Shown piece by piece: positions 26,022 through 35,179 of a stretch of 58,853 nucleotides of DNA. The notes under the pieces were generated by a model. That model had not been told where the DNA came from. It did no database searches and saw nothing but the letters and a program-made list of their open reading frames with translations. The stretch is from the NCBI GenBank assembly GCA_910586865.1, contig CAJUIY010000004.1, forward strand, positions 1 through 58,853, in the 5' to 3' direction. The position numbers and the translations under genes are program-made. The DNA is from an uncultured Bacilli bacterium (GTDB lineage Bacteria; Bacillota_I; Bacilli_A; RF39; UBA660). The stretch's first letter is position 1, and every line of letters starts with the position of its first letter.

Positions 26022-27053
26022 TTGAAGGTAGAAGACTTTGATTATGAACTGCCAGAAGAGTTGATTGCACAAACTCCATTAGAAAAAAGAGATGCTTCAA
26101 GACTTCTTGTATTAGATAAAGAAACGGGAAGGATAGAACATCAACATTTTAGGGATATCCTAGATTATTTAAAAGAAGGAGATACACTAGTATTAAATGA
26201 TACGAAAGTGTTACCAGCACGACTAATCGGAGAAAAAGAAGAAACAAAAGCAGTAATAGAGATATTGCTTTTAAAAAACATGGAGGAGGATAACTGGGAA
26301 TGTTTAGTAAAGCCAGCCAGAAGAGTTAAAGTAGGTACTGTGGTATCTTTTGGGGAAGGATTATTAAAAGCAAAATGCACAAAAGAACTAGACGATGGAA
26401 TTCGCTATTTCGAGTTAGACTATAAAGGTATCTTATATGAAATCTTAGATAAACTAGGAACAATGCCACTTCCACCTTATATTCATGAAAAGTTAAAAGA
26501 TCAATCGAGATATCAAACGGTCTATGCCAAAGAAGTAGGATCAGCAGCCGCTCCAACAGCAGGACTTCACTTTACAACAGAGTTATTAGAGAGGATAAAA
26601 CAAAAGAACATTTCTATCTGTTATGTGACTCTTCATGTAGGATTAGGAACATTCCGTCCAGTAAAAGTAGAAAAAATAGAAGACCATGAAATGCATAGTG
26701 AGTACTACCATATGAGTGAAGAAGTTGCAAAAAAATTAAATGAGACAAAGAAAAATGGTGGCAGAATTATTAGTGTAGGAACGACTAGTACTAGAGTGCT
26801 AGAAACCATCCAGTCTAAATATAATGAATTTAGAAAGTGCAGTGGTTTTACGGATATTTTTATTTATCCAGGATATCAATTTAAAGGAGTCGACTGTCTA
26901 ATTACTAATTTTCACTTGCCAAAATCAACTCTAATTATGTTAGTATCTGCTCTTGCTGGAAGAGAAGCTATTTTAAAAGCTTATCAAGTGGCAGTAGAGA
27001 AAAAATATCGCTTTTTCTCTTTTGGCGATGCCATGTTTATCAAAGGAGAGTAG
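26022..27053 (+). CDS. queA: S-adenosylmethionine:tRNA ribosyltransferase-isomerase
   Basis: Transfers the ribosyl moiety of SAM to preQ1 in tRNA, giving epoxyqueuosine. The 343-aa length is standard. Signatures are the opening FDYELPEELIAQTPLEKRDASRLLVLD, LNDTKVLPARLIG, SAAAPTAGLHFT, HVGLGTFRPVK, GTTSTRVLE and TNFHLPKSTLIMLVSALAG. The start is TTG 26022 after AGGGGAG. The last queuosine step is supplied by queH at 32863. No tgt or preQ1-synthesis genes are in the window. Confidence 0.96.
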   Translation: MKVEDFDYELPEELIAQTPLEKRDASRLLVLDKETGRIEHQHFRDILDYLKEGDTLVLNDTKVLPARLIGEKEETKAVIEILLLKNMEEDNWECLVKPARRVKVGTVVSFGEGLLKAKCTKELDDGIRYFELDYKGILYEILDKLGTMPLPPYIHEKLKDQSRYQTVYAKEVGSAAAPTAGLHFTTELLERIKQKNISICYVTLHVGLGTFRPVKVEKIEDHEMHSEYYHMSEEVAKKLNETKKNGGRIISVGTTSTRVLETIQSKYNEFRKCSGFTDIFIYPGYQFKGVDCLITNFHLPKSTLIMLVSALAGREAILKAYQVAVEKKYRFFSFGDAMFIKGE

Positions 27054-27060
27054 GAATCGG

Positions 27061-28473
27061 ATGTCAAAAGTCATTTTAGTAAATAAAGAAAATAAAATAA
27101 AAGAATCTTATTTTCATCATCTAGATTTAATAACCACAACGAATTATTTAGGAAAAGAGATAAAATTAGAGAAAGAAACTTATGATGCTTTTTTGAGACT
27201 ACAAAAATTTCTCTTGGAACAAGGAATAGAAATCGAGATAGAAGATGGATTCCGAAGTGTTTTAGAACAACAAAAAATAGAGGAAGAATTTTTGAATCAA
27301 TATGGAGAAGAGTATACCAAAAAGATGGTGGCTTCTCCTTATACAAGTGAACATCATACTGGGCTTGCGATTGATTTAGTCCTAAAAAAGGAAAAGGAAT
27401 ACATGGTAGAAAATAAGGATTTACTTTCTCAAGAAGAAATATGGAAAAAAATACACCCTGTTTTAAAAGACTATGGATTTATTGTTCGATATCCGAAGAA
27501 GAAAGAACAAATAACAGGTTATTCCTATGAACCATGGCATATCCGGTATGTTGGTGTGGTTCCTGCTACTATTATTTTCGATTATCATCTTACTTTAGAA
27601 GAATACGTAACAGATTTTGGCGGAGTTTTGGTAGTCAATAAAGATACTGGTATGACATCTAGGGATGTCGTCAATAAAGTAAGTAAAATATTAGGAATTA
27701 AAAAAATAGGTCATACAGGAACACTAGATCCACTGGCTAGTGGAGTTCTTGTTTTAACAATTGGGTATGCTACTAAGCTTGGAAAGTTGCTAACTTCCTA
27801 TGAAAAAGAATACGAAGCAGGAGTAGAAGTGGGTTATTTAACTGATACGTTAGATAAAACAGGAAAAATTGTAAAAGAAAAAAAGGTAGAAAAAAGAATC
27901 GATTATCGTACCTTATTAAAAAGTTATGAAAAGACTTATTTTCAAGAAGTCCCTATCTATTCGGCAGTGAAGGTAAATGGTAAAAAACTATATGAATATG
28001 CTAGAAATCATGAAAGTGTTGTTCTTCCGAAAAAGGAAGTAACCATCAAAAGCATTTCTTTGTTAGAAGAGCGTAATGACTCTTTTCAATTTCGATGTTT
28101 CGTTAGTAAAGGAACCTATATCAGAAGTCTTATTCGAGATATGGGAGATAGTTGTTCTGAATATTTTACCATGAGTAGTTTAATAAGAACGAAACAAGGA
28201 AATTTTCCTATTTCAATGGCATATTCTTTAAAGGATATAGAAAACAATCATTTTGATATTTTATCAGTAGAAGAGGCATTACCCAATATTCCTGTAGTGA
28301 TTGTGGATGGTGATATCTTAAAAAAAGTAAGAAATGGGGTAAAACTAGAAAATAATCTAAAAATAGAAGATAAAGTAATTTTCAAAGATAAAAACAATCA
28401 ATTACTTGTTATTTATCAAAAAGAAAAAAACATTTTAAAAATAGAAAAAATGTTATATAATAAATGCAATTAG
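27061..28473 (+). CDS. truB: Fusion of a VanY/VanXY-type D-Ala peptidase with tRNA pseudouridine-55 synthase TruB
   Basis: 470-aa two-domain protein. Residues 1-~187 form a LAS-family metallopeptidase (VanY/VanX/DdcY type). It has Arg65 in DGFRSV, the zinc motif SxHxxGxAxD as SEHHTGLAID (Ser96, His98, Asp105), and EPWH (Glu157, His160). All expected metal and catalytic residues are present. Residues ~188-470 are TruB: GVLVVNKDTGMTSRDVV, catalytic Asp223 in HTGTLDPLASG, YSAVKVNGKKLYEYAR and SKGTYIRSLIRDMG, then a PUA-like tail. There is no signal peptide, so both halves should be cytoplasmic. No start codon with a ribosome site exists at the junction. ATG 27061 follows AGGA at 5 bases; the frame from 27022 overlaps queA. 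Confidence 0.9.
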   Translation: MSKVILVNKENKIKESYFHHLDLITTTNYLGKEIKLEKETYDAFLRLQKFLLEQGIEIEIEDGFRSVLEQQKIEEEFLNQYGEEYTKKMVASPYTSEHHTGLAIDLVLKKEKEYMVENKDLLSQEEIWKKIHPVLKDYGFIVRYPKKKEQITGYSYEPWHIRYVGVVPATIIFDYHLTLEEYVTDFGGVLVVNKDTGMTSRDVVNKVSKILGIKKIGHTGTLDPLASGVLVLTIGYATKLGKLLTSYEKEYEAGVEVGYLTDTLDKTGKIVKEKKVEKRIDYRTLLKSYEKTYFQEVPIYSAVKVNGKKLYEYARNHESVVLPKKEVTIKSISLLEERNDSFQFRCFVSKGTYIRSLIRDMGDSCSEYFTMSSLIRTKQGNFPISMAYSLKDIENNHFDILSVEEALPNIPVVIVDGDILKKVRNGVKLENNLKIEDKVIFKDKNNQLLVIYQKEKNILKIEKMLYNKCN

Positions 28474-28489
28474 AGAAAGAAGGAACTTT

Positions 28490-30178
28490 ATGAGTAATTA
28501 TTTTAAACTAAAAAAATGTTTGAAAACAAATGAATTATACGATGTTCGTGATAAGGAACGATTAAAAGAGTTAGGTAACTTAGAAGGAATGAGTGATATT
28601 TTAAAAGATATGGAGCACTTATTTGGTTATGAGAGTAGGTATGTTTTATCTTCTGTTACTAGATATCTTAGAGAGACAAGCTATGACCAACAAGTTTTAT
28701 TAAAGATATTGAAAGATAAAATCTACTTAGTAAAACATATGTCAAGTAAAATAGACGCGTACAACGGACCAGATTTAGAAAAGTTATATGCAACCTATGA
28801 TTTCGATACTTACCAATTACTTTTTGAACGTTTTTTAAAACATTATATAAATAAGGAAGAAAAAGAATATAGTACTACGAATTATTGTAATGTATTACTT
28901 GGAGATAATAAAGAGAAATTAAAATATATTACGAATTGTTTAATGCCAAGTAATATTTCTAAATTATTTGAGTTAAAACCAGAAAAACTTGAAATTTATT
29001 TAATTTTTTTATCCATAAGAAATTCTAATTCTATGGATACGATTCTAGAATTTATTGAAATGATTGATACTTTTGAAAGATTAGGAGATGCTGGTTTTAT
29101 AGAGGCCCTTCAATTTGTTTATCAAGATCAAGATGCCAAATCCATTTTTAATCGATTAAATTTCTTACCAAGTTTATTTGTGGAAGAAGAAAATCGATTA
29201 TCTTTTAATAGTGTTGCAGCAAGTAAGATTTTAAGATTACCAGAAAAGATTCAAAGAGTATTGTATCTTCATCCAGATTGTGCAGAAATTATTAATCGAT
29301 TTAATCCTATTTTTACAGAGCTTTTAGTAGATAGTATTCGTAATACATCTTCTGTTCAACAAAATGTGATGGCAGAATTATATGTAAATCCTAAATTCTA
29401 TAAGCGAACAGAAAAAGAGAAACTTATGATTTTAGAACATTTAAGAACAAATGGGGATGAGCTTGAAGAAGATGAAGAGAGATATCAAAGAAAAGTCAAT
29501 TTCATTTTAGAAGAGGAAAGAGAAGAATTGTTTCAAGAACCTTTTTTGAAAAGTACTTTATTTTTTATCTGTCAAAAAGATTCGGAAGAAGTATTTCTCG
29601 CAAAAAAAGAAGCACTGGAAAATTATAATGGTAGTTTGGAAGATAAGAGTCAATATGAGCAATACTTAGAATTGTTGCAAGCAGGTCTTTCCAATCAATC
29701 CGATTCTCTAAAAGCGAAAAATATTTCTAATAGAAGTCAATATTTAACAGAAAATTCTTTTGAAGAGTTTTACCAAAAAATAGGAAATAGTTCGAATAAA
29801 GACCGATTTATGAGTTTGTTTCAGGAAAATACAAGCGGAGAAAGATTTTTTTCTATTTGTGATGTGATTGCATCTGAGAAGATGTGGAATCAAGATGTAT
29901 ATAAGGAAATTTTGAATTATATTGATTATACAGGAACCAATGAAGAGTTATTATTTGCTTTAAAAATGATGGAACAAACGTTGATAAAGGGAAGTAGTAT
30001 GGAAGCGCAAAGCCAATTAGCAAAAAATCTTTCTGAAAGTTTAAAACAGACGATTTCTTTTGGGAATTATCAATTCGAAGTCATAGGAGATGGTTTGCTT
30101 CAAAAACAATTAGAAAATGGAGAATTAACTTATACTTCTCCTGATTGTAAAGCACAAATAAAAGTAAAAAAAATCTAG
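28490..30178 (+). CDS. Hypothetical protein, 562 aa
   Basis: Not recognised. Soluble, acidic and leucine-rich, predicted by eye to be almost entirely alpha-helical, like a helical solenoid without a strict repeat. There is no signal peptide, membrane helix or catalytic motif I can name. The last 40 residues turn to beta-like (FEVIGDGLLQKQLENGEL). It starts at ATG 28490 after AGAAAGGAA, 16 bases after the truB fusion, so it probably shares that transcript. It ends just before the rpsO promoter. ribF, often next to truB, is not found here. Confidence 0.75.
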   Translation: MSNYFKLKKCLKTNELYDVRDKERLKELGNLEGMSDILKDMEHLFGYESRYVLSSVTRYLRETSYDQQVLLKILKDKIYLVKHMSSKIDAYNGPDLEKLYATYDFDTYQLLFERFLKHYINKEEKEYSTTNYCNVLLGDNKEKLKYITNCLMPSNISKLFELKPEKLEIYLIFLSIRNSNSMDTILEFIEMIDTFERLGDAGFIEALQFVYQDQDAKSIFNRLNFLPSLFVEEENRLSFNSVAASKILRLPEKIQRVLYLHPDCAEIINRFNPIFTELLVDSIRNTSSVQQNVMAELYVNPKFYKRTEKEKLMILEHLRTNGDELEEDEERYQRKVNFILEEEREELFQEPFLKSTLFFICQKDSEEVFLAKKEALENYNGSLEDKSQYEQYLELLQAGLSNQSDSLKAKNISNRSQYLTENSFEEFYQKIGNSSNKDRFMSLFQENTSGERFFSICDVIASEKMWNQDVYKEILNYIDYTGTNEELLFALKMMEQTLIKGSSMEAQSQLAKNLSESLKQTISFGNYQFEVIGDGLLQKQLENGELTYTSPDCKAQIKVKKI

Positions 30179-30204
30179 ACAAATTAGGTAAAATCTAGTA
30201 TATT
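30176..30204 (+). promoter_or_regulatory. Promoter and leader of rpsO-pnp
   Basis: TAGACA at 30176-30181 and TATATT at 30199-30204 are 17 bases apart (TATTAT at 30201 is an alternative with 19). The -35 overlaps the stop of the preceding gene. It leaves a leader of roughly 75 bases before rpsO, where ribosomal protein S15 could bind its own message. I see no leader structure I can name. Confidence 0.6.
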
Positions 30205-30289
30205 ATAGATGTGTACTTTATTCCAGGTTTGGAGAGTTTCCGACTTCTTACTTAGAATTTAGTGAATCATATAGAAAGGAAGTGTTAAA

Positions 30290-30559
30290 ATGGCTTTAAC
30301 AAAAGAAGAAAAGAAAGAAATTATTAAAGAATTTTCAAGAGATGAAAAGGATACTGGATCAACAGAAGTTCAAGTGGCAATTCTAACAAAAGAAATCAAC
30401 GACTTAACAGAACATTTGAAGGTTCATATTCATGATTATCACTCAAGAAGAGGTCTTTTAAAGAAAGTTGGGCAACGTCGTAGTTTATTAAGATATTTAG
30501 CAAAGAAAGACGTTACTAAGTATCGTGAAGTGATACAAAAACTTGGATTAAGAAAGTAG
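30290..30559 (+). CDS. rpsO: 30S ribosomal protein S15
   Basis: Primary 16S rRNA-binding protein of the small-subunit platform. The 89-aa length is exact for the family. Signatures are the four-helix pattern with DTGSTEVQVAILTKEINDLT, HIHDYHSRRGLLKKVGQRR (rRNA-binding His/Asp/Ser loop) and the RRSLLRYL segment. It starts at ATG 30290 after AAAGGAAG. The universal rpsO-pnp pairing follows, separated by an attenuator-like hairpin. Confidence 0.98.
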   Translation: MALTKEEKKEIIKEFSRDEKDTGSTEVQVAILTKEINDLTEHLKVHIHDYHSRRGLLKKVGQRRSLLRYLAKKDVTKYREVIQKLGLRK

Positions 30560-30587
30560 GCACGTCTTAACGTGTTTCTTTTTTTGG
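30560..30587 (+). terminator. Hairpin between rpsO and pnp
   Basis: GCACGT and ACGTGT form a six-pair stem (one G-T) on a four-base loop, followed by TTCTTTTTTT. It probably terminates part of the transcripts and leaves read-through into pnp, giving more S15 than PNPase. Confidence 0.6.
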
Positions 30588-30606
30588 AAGAAAGAGGAGA
30601 AGTAGT

Positions 30607-32748
30607 ATGGCAAAGAAAGTATTTACGCTAGATTTTTATGGAAGAAAACTAATAGTAGAACATGGTGAGCTAGCCCGTCAAGCAACCGGAAGTGTGTTAA
30701 TCAAATATAATGATACGGTCGTTTTAACGGCAGTGGTAGTGAATAAGAATGTAAATTTATTATCGGATTTTTTTCCATTAACAGTAAATTATCAAGAAAA
30801 ATTATATTCAGTTGGAAAGATTCCAGGTGGGTTTATTAAAAGAGAAGGACGTCCATCGGAAAATGCAACTTTAGCAGCAAGAATGATTGATAGACCAATG
30901 CGACCATTATTTCCAGATGGATTTAAAAATGAAGTACAAATTATTAATACTGTTTTATCGGTAGATCAAGATTGTTCTCCAGAACTTACGGCGATGTTTG
31001 GCTCTAGTTTAGCCACTTGCATTAGTAAAATTCCATTCCATGGACCAATCGCAGGGGTAAAGGTTGGAAGAGTTGGTAAAGAATTTGTGATTAATCCAAC
31101 ACCAGAGCAACTAGAGAATTCTTCTTTAGAGTTAACGGTAGCAGGAACCATGGATGCGATTAATATGGTAGAATCTAGTGCGAAGCAAGTGGACGAAGAG
31201 ACGATGTTAGACGCTTTAATGTTTGGACATGAAGCGATTAAAAAGCTAATTCAATTTGAACTCGATATCATGGAAGAAATTGGCGAAGAAAAGATGGAAT
31301 ATGAAACACTAGAAATTACCAATGAGTTAAAAGAAGAGGTTAAAGACTTAGTCGAAGAAAAACTAGATAAGGCACTAAGAATCAAAGGGAAAAAGGAACA
31401 ATATGATGCGATTGATCAAATTAAAGAAGAACTTATTACTAAATATAGTCTCGATTATCAAGAGTCGTGCTCTAGTGAGGAGTTAAGAGAGTTATTAGTA
31501 AAAGTAGAAAGCATATTCCATGATATTGAGTACCGTTTATTTCGAAATATCATAGTAAAAGAACATATTCGAGCAGATGGTAGAAAATTAGATGAAATAA
31601 GACCTCTATCAACCGATATTGATATTTTATCTAGGACACATGGTTCTGCTTTGTTTACCAGAGGAGAAACGCAATGTCTATCGGTTACGACACTAGGAGC
31701 ACTAGGAGAACATCAAGTATTAGATGGTCTAGGCTTAGAAGACCAAAAACGTTTTATGTTACATTATAACTTCCCACAATTTTCAGTAGGAGAAACCGGA
31801 AGATATGGAGCACCAGGACGAAGAGAAATTGGGCATGGAGCTTTGGGAGAAAAAGCATTACTTCAAGTCATTCCAAGTGAAGAAGAATTTCCATATACGA
31901 TAAGAGTTGTATCCGAGATTTTAGAATCCAATGGTTCCTCTTCACAAGCTTCTATTTGTGCAGGTTGTATGTCATTAATGGCTGCGGGAGTTCCGATTAA
32001 AGCACCAGTTGCTGGAATTGCCATGGGCTTAATTACAGAAGGAGATGATTATACCATACTTACGGATATTCAAGGAATGGAAGATCACTTAGGAGATATG
32101 GATTTTAAAGTAGCAGGTACCGAAAAAGGAATTTGTGCTTTACAGATGGATATTAAAATTAAAGGAATTACCAAAGAAATCTTAAAAGAAGCATTGAAAC
32201 AAGCAAAAAAAGCTAGACTTGAAATTCTAAAAACCATTGAAAAACAAATTAAAGAACCAAGAAAAGAGGTTTCGAAATACGCTCCAAAAATGGAAACCTT
32301 TCTAATTGATCAAGCAAAGATAAAGGATGTAATTGGAAGAGGTGGAGAAGTAATCACGAAGATTATATGCACTGCTTCTAATGTAAATGATGTCAATAAT
32401 GTGAATGCCGTAAAAGTAGATCTAGAAGAAGATGGAAGAGTCATTATCTATCACTCTGATAAAGAAATCATTGAAAAAACAAAAGAAATGATATTAAGTG
32501 TCGTAAGAGAGGTAGAAGTAGGAGAAATCTATGAAGCAAAAGTAGTAAAAATTGAAGATTTTGGATGTTTCGTAGAGCTTTGGCCTGGTTGTGAAGGGTT
32601 AGTTCATATTTCTCAACTAGCACATGAACGGGTTGAAAAAACAGAGGACGTGGTAAGTGTTGGAGATATTATTGTGGTAAAAGCACAAGGAAAAGATAAA
32701 AAAGGAAGACAGAATTTTTCAAGAAAAGAAGCACTACCAAGAAAATAA
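30607..32748 (+). CDS. pnp: Polyribonucleotide nucleotidyltransferase (PNPase)
   Basis: Phosphorolytic 3'-5' exoribonuclease of RNA turnover. The 713-aa protein has two RNase PH cores, the first with GGFIKREGRPSE and RPLFPDGF, the second with RADGRKLDEIRPL, TRGETQ and SDIQGMEDHLGDMDFKVAGT-type catalytic segments. An all-alpha linker lies between them. A KH domain (IKDVIGRGGEVI) and a C-terminal S1 domain (GCFVELWPGCEGLVHISQL) follow. It starts at ATG 30607 after AGAGGAG. A strong terminator starts at its stop codon. Confidence 0.98.
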   Translation: MAKKVFTLDFYGRKLIVEHGELARQATGSVLIKYNDTVVLTAVVVNKNVNLLSDFFPLTVNYQEKLYSVGKIPGGFIKREGRPSENATLAARMIDRPMRPLFPDGFKNEVQIINTVLSVDQDCSPELTAMFGSSLATCISKIPFHGPIAGVKVGRVGKEFVINPTPEQLENSSLELTVAGTMDAINMVESSAKQVDEETMLDALMFGHEAIKKLIQFELDIMEEIGEEKMEYETLEITNELKEEVKDLVEEKLDKALRIKGKKEQYDAIDQIKEELITKYSLDYQESCSSEELRELLVKVESIFHDIEYRLFRNIIVKEHIRADGRKLDEIRPLSTDIDILSRTHGSALFTRGETQCLSVTTLGALGEHQVLDGLGLEDQKRFMLHYNFPQFSVGETGRYGAPGRREIGHGALGEKALLQVIPSEEEFPYTIRVVSEILESNGSSSQASICAGCMSLMAAGVPIKAPVAGIAMGLITEGDDYTILTDIQGMEDHLGDMDFKVAGTEKGICALQMDIKIKGITKEILKEALKQAKKARLEILKTIEKQIKEPRKEVSKYAPKMETFLIDQAKIKDVIGRGGEVITKIICTASNVNDVNNVNAVKVDLEEDGRVIIYHSDKEIIEKTKEMILSVVREVEVGEIYEAKVVKIEDFGCFVELWPGCEGLVHISQLAHERVEKTEDVVSVGDIIVVKAQGKDKKGRQNFSRKEALPRK

Positions 32749-32780
32749 GGAAAGAGGATAGAAAAACTTTCCTTTTTTTA
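32747..32780 (+). terminator. Terminator after pnp
   Basis: AAGGAAAG (32747-32754) pairs perfectly with CTTTCCTT (32767-32774), followed by a run of seven T residues. The stem overlaps the pnp stop codon. Confidence 0.8.
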
Positions 32781-32862
32781 TAAAAATATATACAAGATAA
32801 ATCATACTGTGTTAAAATAAGACATAATTTTATTTCTATCAAGTATTTTGGAGGTGATAATA

Positions 32863-33459
32863 ATGAATTATGATATCATGATGGAAAAAGAAATCGAAAA
32901 GTTAAAAGGAGAAAAACCGAGACTGTTACTTCATGCTTGTTGTGCTCCTTGTTCTTCTGCTGTCTTAGAACGAATCTCTGATTCTTTTAAAATCAGTATT
33001 TTATATTATAATCCAAATATCACAGAAGAAAGGGAATATCAAAAAAGATTAGAGGAATTAAAACGTTTTCTTCTTTCTTTTGATAAGAAAAAGGAGATAA
33101 AAGTAATCGATGGTAGATATCAACCAGAAGAATTTTTTGAAATGAGTAAGGGATTAGAACAAGAAAAAGAACGAGGCAAACGTTGTTATTTATGTTATCA
33201 AATGAGATTAAAAGAGGCAGCAAAACTAGCCAAGGAATTAGGTTTTGATTATTTTACCACGACGCTTTCTCTAAGCCCTCATAAAAATAGTAACTGGATT
33301 AATGAAATTGGAGAGACTCTTGCGAAAGATTATCAAATTTCTTTTCTTTATTCTGATTTTAAAAAGAAAAATGGGTATAAAAGAAGTTTGGAATTATCAG
33401 AAAAATATCAGTTATATCGGCAAAATTATTGTGGTTGCATCTATTCTAAAAGGTCTTAG
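32863..33459 (+). CDS. queH: Epoxyqueuosine reductase QueH
   Basis: Reduces epoxyqueuosine to queuosine in tRNA. It is the non-orthologous replacement for QueG. The 198-aa protein carries the DUF208 signatures: LLHACCAPCS with adjacent Cys26-Cys27 and Cys30, RCYLCYQMR with paired Cys, FTTTLSLSPHKN and C-terminal YCGCIYS. These Cys residues fit the iron-sulfur cluster and metal ligands known for QueH. It starts at ATG 32863, 4 bases after GGAGGTGAT. The in-frame TTG at 32848 overlaps that site and is rejected. It works with queA at 26022. Confidence 0.93.
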   Translation: MNYDIMMEKEIEKLKGEKPRLLLHACCAPCSSAVLERISDSFKISILYYNPNITEEREYQKRLEELKRFLLSFDKKKEIKVIDGRYQPEEFFEMSKGLEQEKERGKRCYLCYQMRLKEAAKLAKELGFDYFTTTLSLSPHKNSNWINEIGETLAKDYQISFLYSDFKKKNGYKRSLELSEKYQLYRQNYCGCIYSKRS

Positions 33460-33477
33460 TTGCTAGGGGTGATAGGT

Positions 33478-34644
33478 TTGAAAATATTTACAGGAGATAA
33501 AAAGATTTTAGAAAAAGAAATCGAAAGTTCATTAAAAAAAATCAAGAGCACGAATACAAAGTCCATAGCAGCTTACCAAACGGTGGAAGTCATGATTTCT
33601 TTTTATGAATTGTTATCAACCAAAGAGACGCATTTCTTTGAAACTCTTTTATCATGTTCTTATGAAGAAGTGTTAGAAAAGAGTAGGATATTACAAAATT
33701 ATAAGATGCAAAATATTATTCATACTAGAGAGGAACATGAAAGATTATGTTTTCATTTAAATACTTTTCTAGATGAAATAGAGATTTTTGACTTAAAAGA
33801 AGAAAATGATAGAAGTAAAACTCTCGATGAAAAGGAAATGTACGAAATTATCTCTGATTTTTTTCAAATTCGTAATAAAAATGCAGCTTCTATGTTGGAT
33901 TATTTAATACAAGAAAAAAGGATTTTTAAGATACCTGATAAAGAAGAATCAGCCAGAGCGTATAATCTATACAATTTATTTCAAAATAATTTTTATATCT
34001 TTGTAAAGAAAGGAGAAAATGCCATTACTACGATGGCAAGTATTGTTCATGAAATAGGTCATTCAATGGATGAGGTACAACTTCTTTCGATAGGAAAACG
34101 GAAGGAATGTAAGTATTATACAGAAAAATCAATTTTAATAGAAGTAGTTTCTATGATGTATGAGAAGGAGTTTTTAGATTTTTTGCTCCAAGAAGGAGTG
34201 GAAAGAGAATCGGTAGAACTAGAAATAAAGGGTTGGTTTTCTTCTTTTCAATTTTTTTCCAGGGAAACAGAATTACTGTTTTATTTACCAGATGATTTGT
34301 TAAAAATGAATTCTTATCAAAATATAGCAGAAGAAGATTTGATTCATTGTTTAGAAGAAGAGTGTTCTATTATAGTAAATCAAGAGGAAATAGGTAATCT
34401 AAATGAAATGGATTTATCTGATAACTTGAATTGGTGTTATGGTTTTGCACTTTCTACTTATTTTTCTTATTTAAGAGGTCATGATTATTCTAGATATCAA
34501 GAAAGTTTTCGTAACTTTTTAAAATTGAGAACGAATTATTTCTCACCGAATACCTTAGAGCGGATTGGAACGACATCTTTAGAACTTTCGGATATCACTT
34601 GTGAGGATTATGTGAGATTTTCTTCAAAAAGATTAATAAAATAA
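33478..34644 (+). CDS. M3-like (oligoendopeptidase F-type) metallopeptidase
   Basis: 388-aa soluble protein with a zinc-peptidase motif: SIVHEIGHSMDE places HExGH at His191-Glu192-His195. A downstream IEVVSMMYEKEF helix supplies a probable third-ligand Glu, as in M3/PepF peptidases. The C-terminal part includes the family-like YGFALSTYFSYL helix. It is much shorter than true PepF (about 600 aa): the N-terminal lobe is reduced. Likely a cytoplasmic peptide-degrading enzyme. It starts at TTG 33478 after GGGGTGAT. The TTG at 33460, directly after queH, lacks a ribosome site. It is cotranscribed with queH. Confidence 0.75.
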   Translation: MKIFTGDKKILEKEIESSLKKIKSTNTKSIAAYQTVEVMISFYELLSTKETHFFETLLSCSYEEVLEKSRILQNYKMQNIIHTREEHERLCFHLNTFLDEIEIFDLKEENDRSKTLDEKEMYEIISDFFQIRNKNAASMLDYLIQEKRIFKIPDKEESARAYNLYNLFQNNFYIFVKKGENAITTMASIVHEIGHSMDEVQLLSIGKRKECKYYTEKSILIEVVSMMYEKEFLDFLLQEGVERESVELEIKGWFSSFQFFSRETELLFYLPDDLLKMNSYQNIAEEDLIHCLEEECSIIVNQEEIGNLNEMDLSDNLNWCYGFALSTYFSYLRGHDYSRYQESFRNFLKLRTNYFSPNTLERIGTTSLELSDITCEDYVRFSSKRLIK

Positions 34645-34717
34645 AAATAAAATTATGTTTTATGGAATCTATTGATAGAAAAATATGGTACAATAAAAAT
34701 GGGAGGCTTGTTTATTT

Positions 34718-35029
34718 ATGGAAAGTAAATATTTTAAAAGAGAAAATAACGGAACAATACAATATGTATATACAAGTGATGTTTATGATTTAACTATTAA
34801 TAATAAAGGTGGTCAATTAGACACCAATCTTAGTGCAAAAGGAAATACTATTGATACCGTAATAAATCAGCTTACATCGGATTTATCAAACACTACTTTA
34901 AAATTGGAGACTTTGATGAATGTATTTTCTGAATGTACGAAAGGTGGAATGATTCCAGAAGAACTTCTTAATAACGTATCAGCTTATATTTATGGAAGTC
35001 AAACGGAACCGTCTAAGAAACATAGGTAA
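34718..35029 (+). CDS. Hypothetical protein, 103 aa
   Basis: Not recognised. Small soluble protein with a polar N-terminus, a segment NKGGQLDTNLSAKGNTIDTVINQL, then an amphipathic helix and a KKHR end. It starts at ATG 34718, with GGGAGG 10 bases upstream. A TGG-TACAAT extended -10 (34686-34694) lies just upstream, so it likely has its own promoter. A hairpin GAAGAA/TTCTTC with T residues at 35049-35071 probably ends it before the His/Asp T-box region. Confidence 0.7.
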   Translation: MESKYFKRENNGTIQYVYTSDVYDLTINNKGGQLDTNLSAKGNTIDTVINQLTSDLSNTTLKLETLMNVFSECTKGGMIPEELLNNVSAYIYGSQTEPSKKHR

Positions 35030-35048
35030 TATTTATTCTATAAAATAT

Positions 35049-35071
35049 GGAAGAAGAGAAATTCTTCTTTC
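35049..35071 (+). terminator. Probable terminator after the 103-aa gene
   Basis: GGAAGAA pairs with TTCTTCT (one G-T) around a six-base A/G loop and is followed by a short T run. Confidence 0.5.
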
Positions 35072-35136
35072 AATTTAAAACTGTAATTACTTATATGATA
35101 GGAATTTTTTTAATTGATAAAAAATGGATATTCATA

Positions 35137-35165
35137 TTGTGAAAGGAGAAAAAATAGGATATAAT
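35137..35165 (+). promoter_or_regulatory. Promoter of the hisS-aspS T-box transcript
   Basis: TTGTGA at 35137-35142, 17-base spacer, TATAAT at 35160-35165. Transcription would start near 35172, just ahead of the T-box stem I base at 35180. Confidence 0.8.
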
Positions 35166-35179
35166 AGAGATATCTTCAA

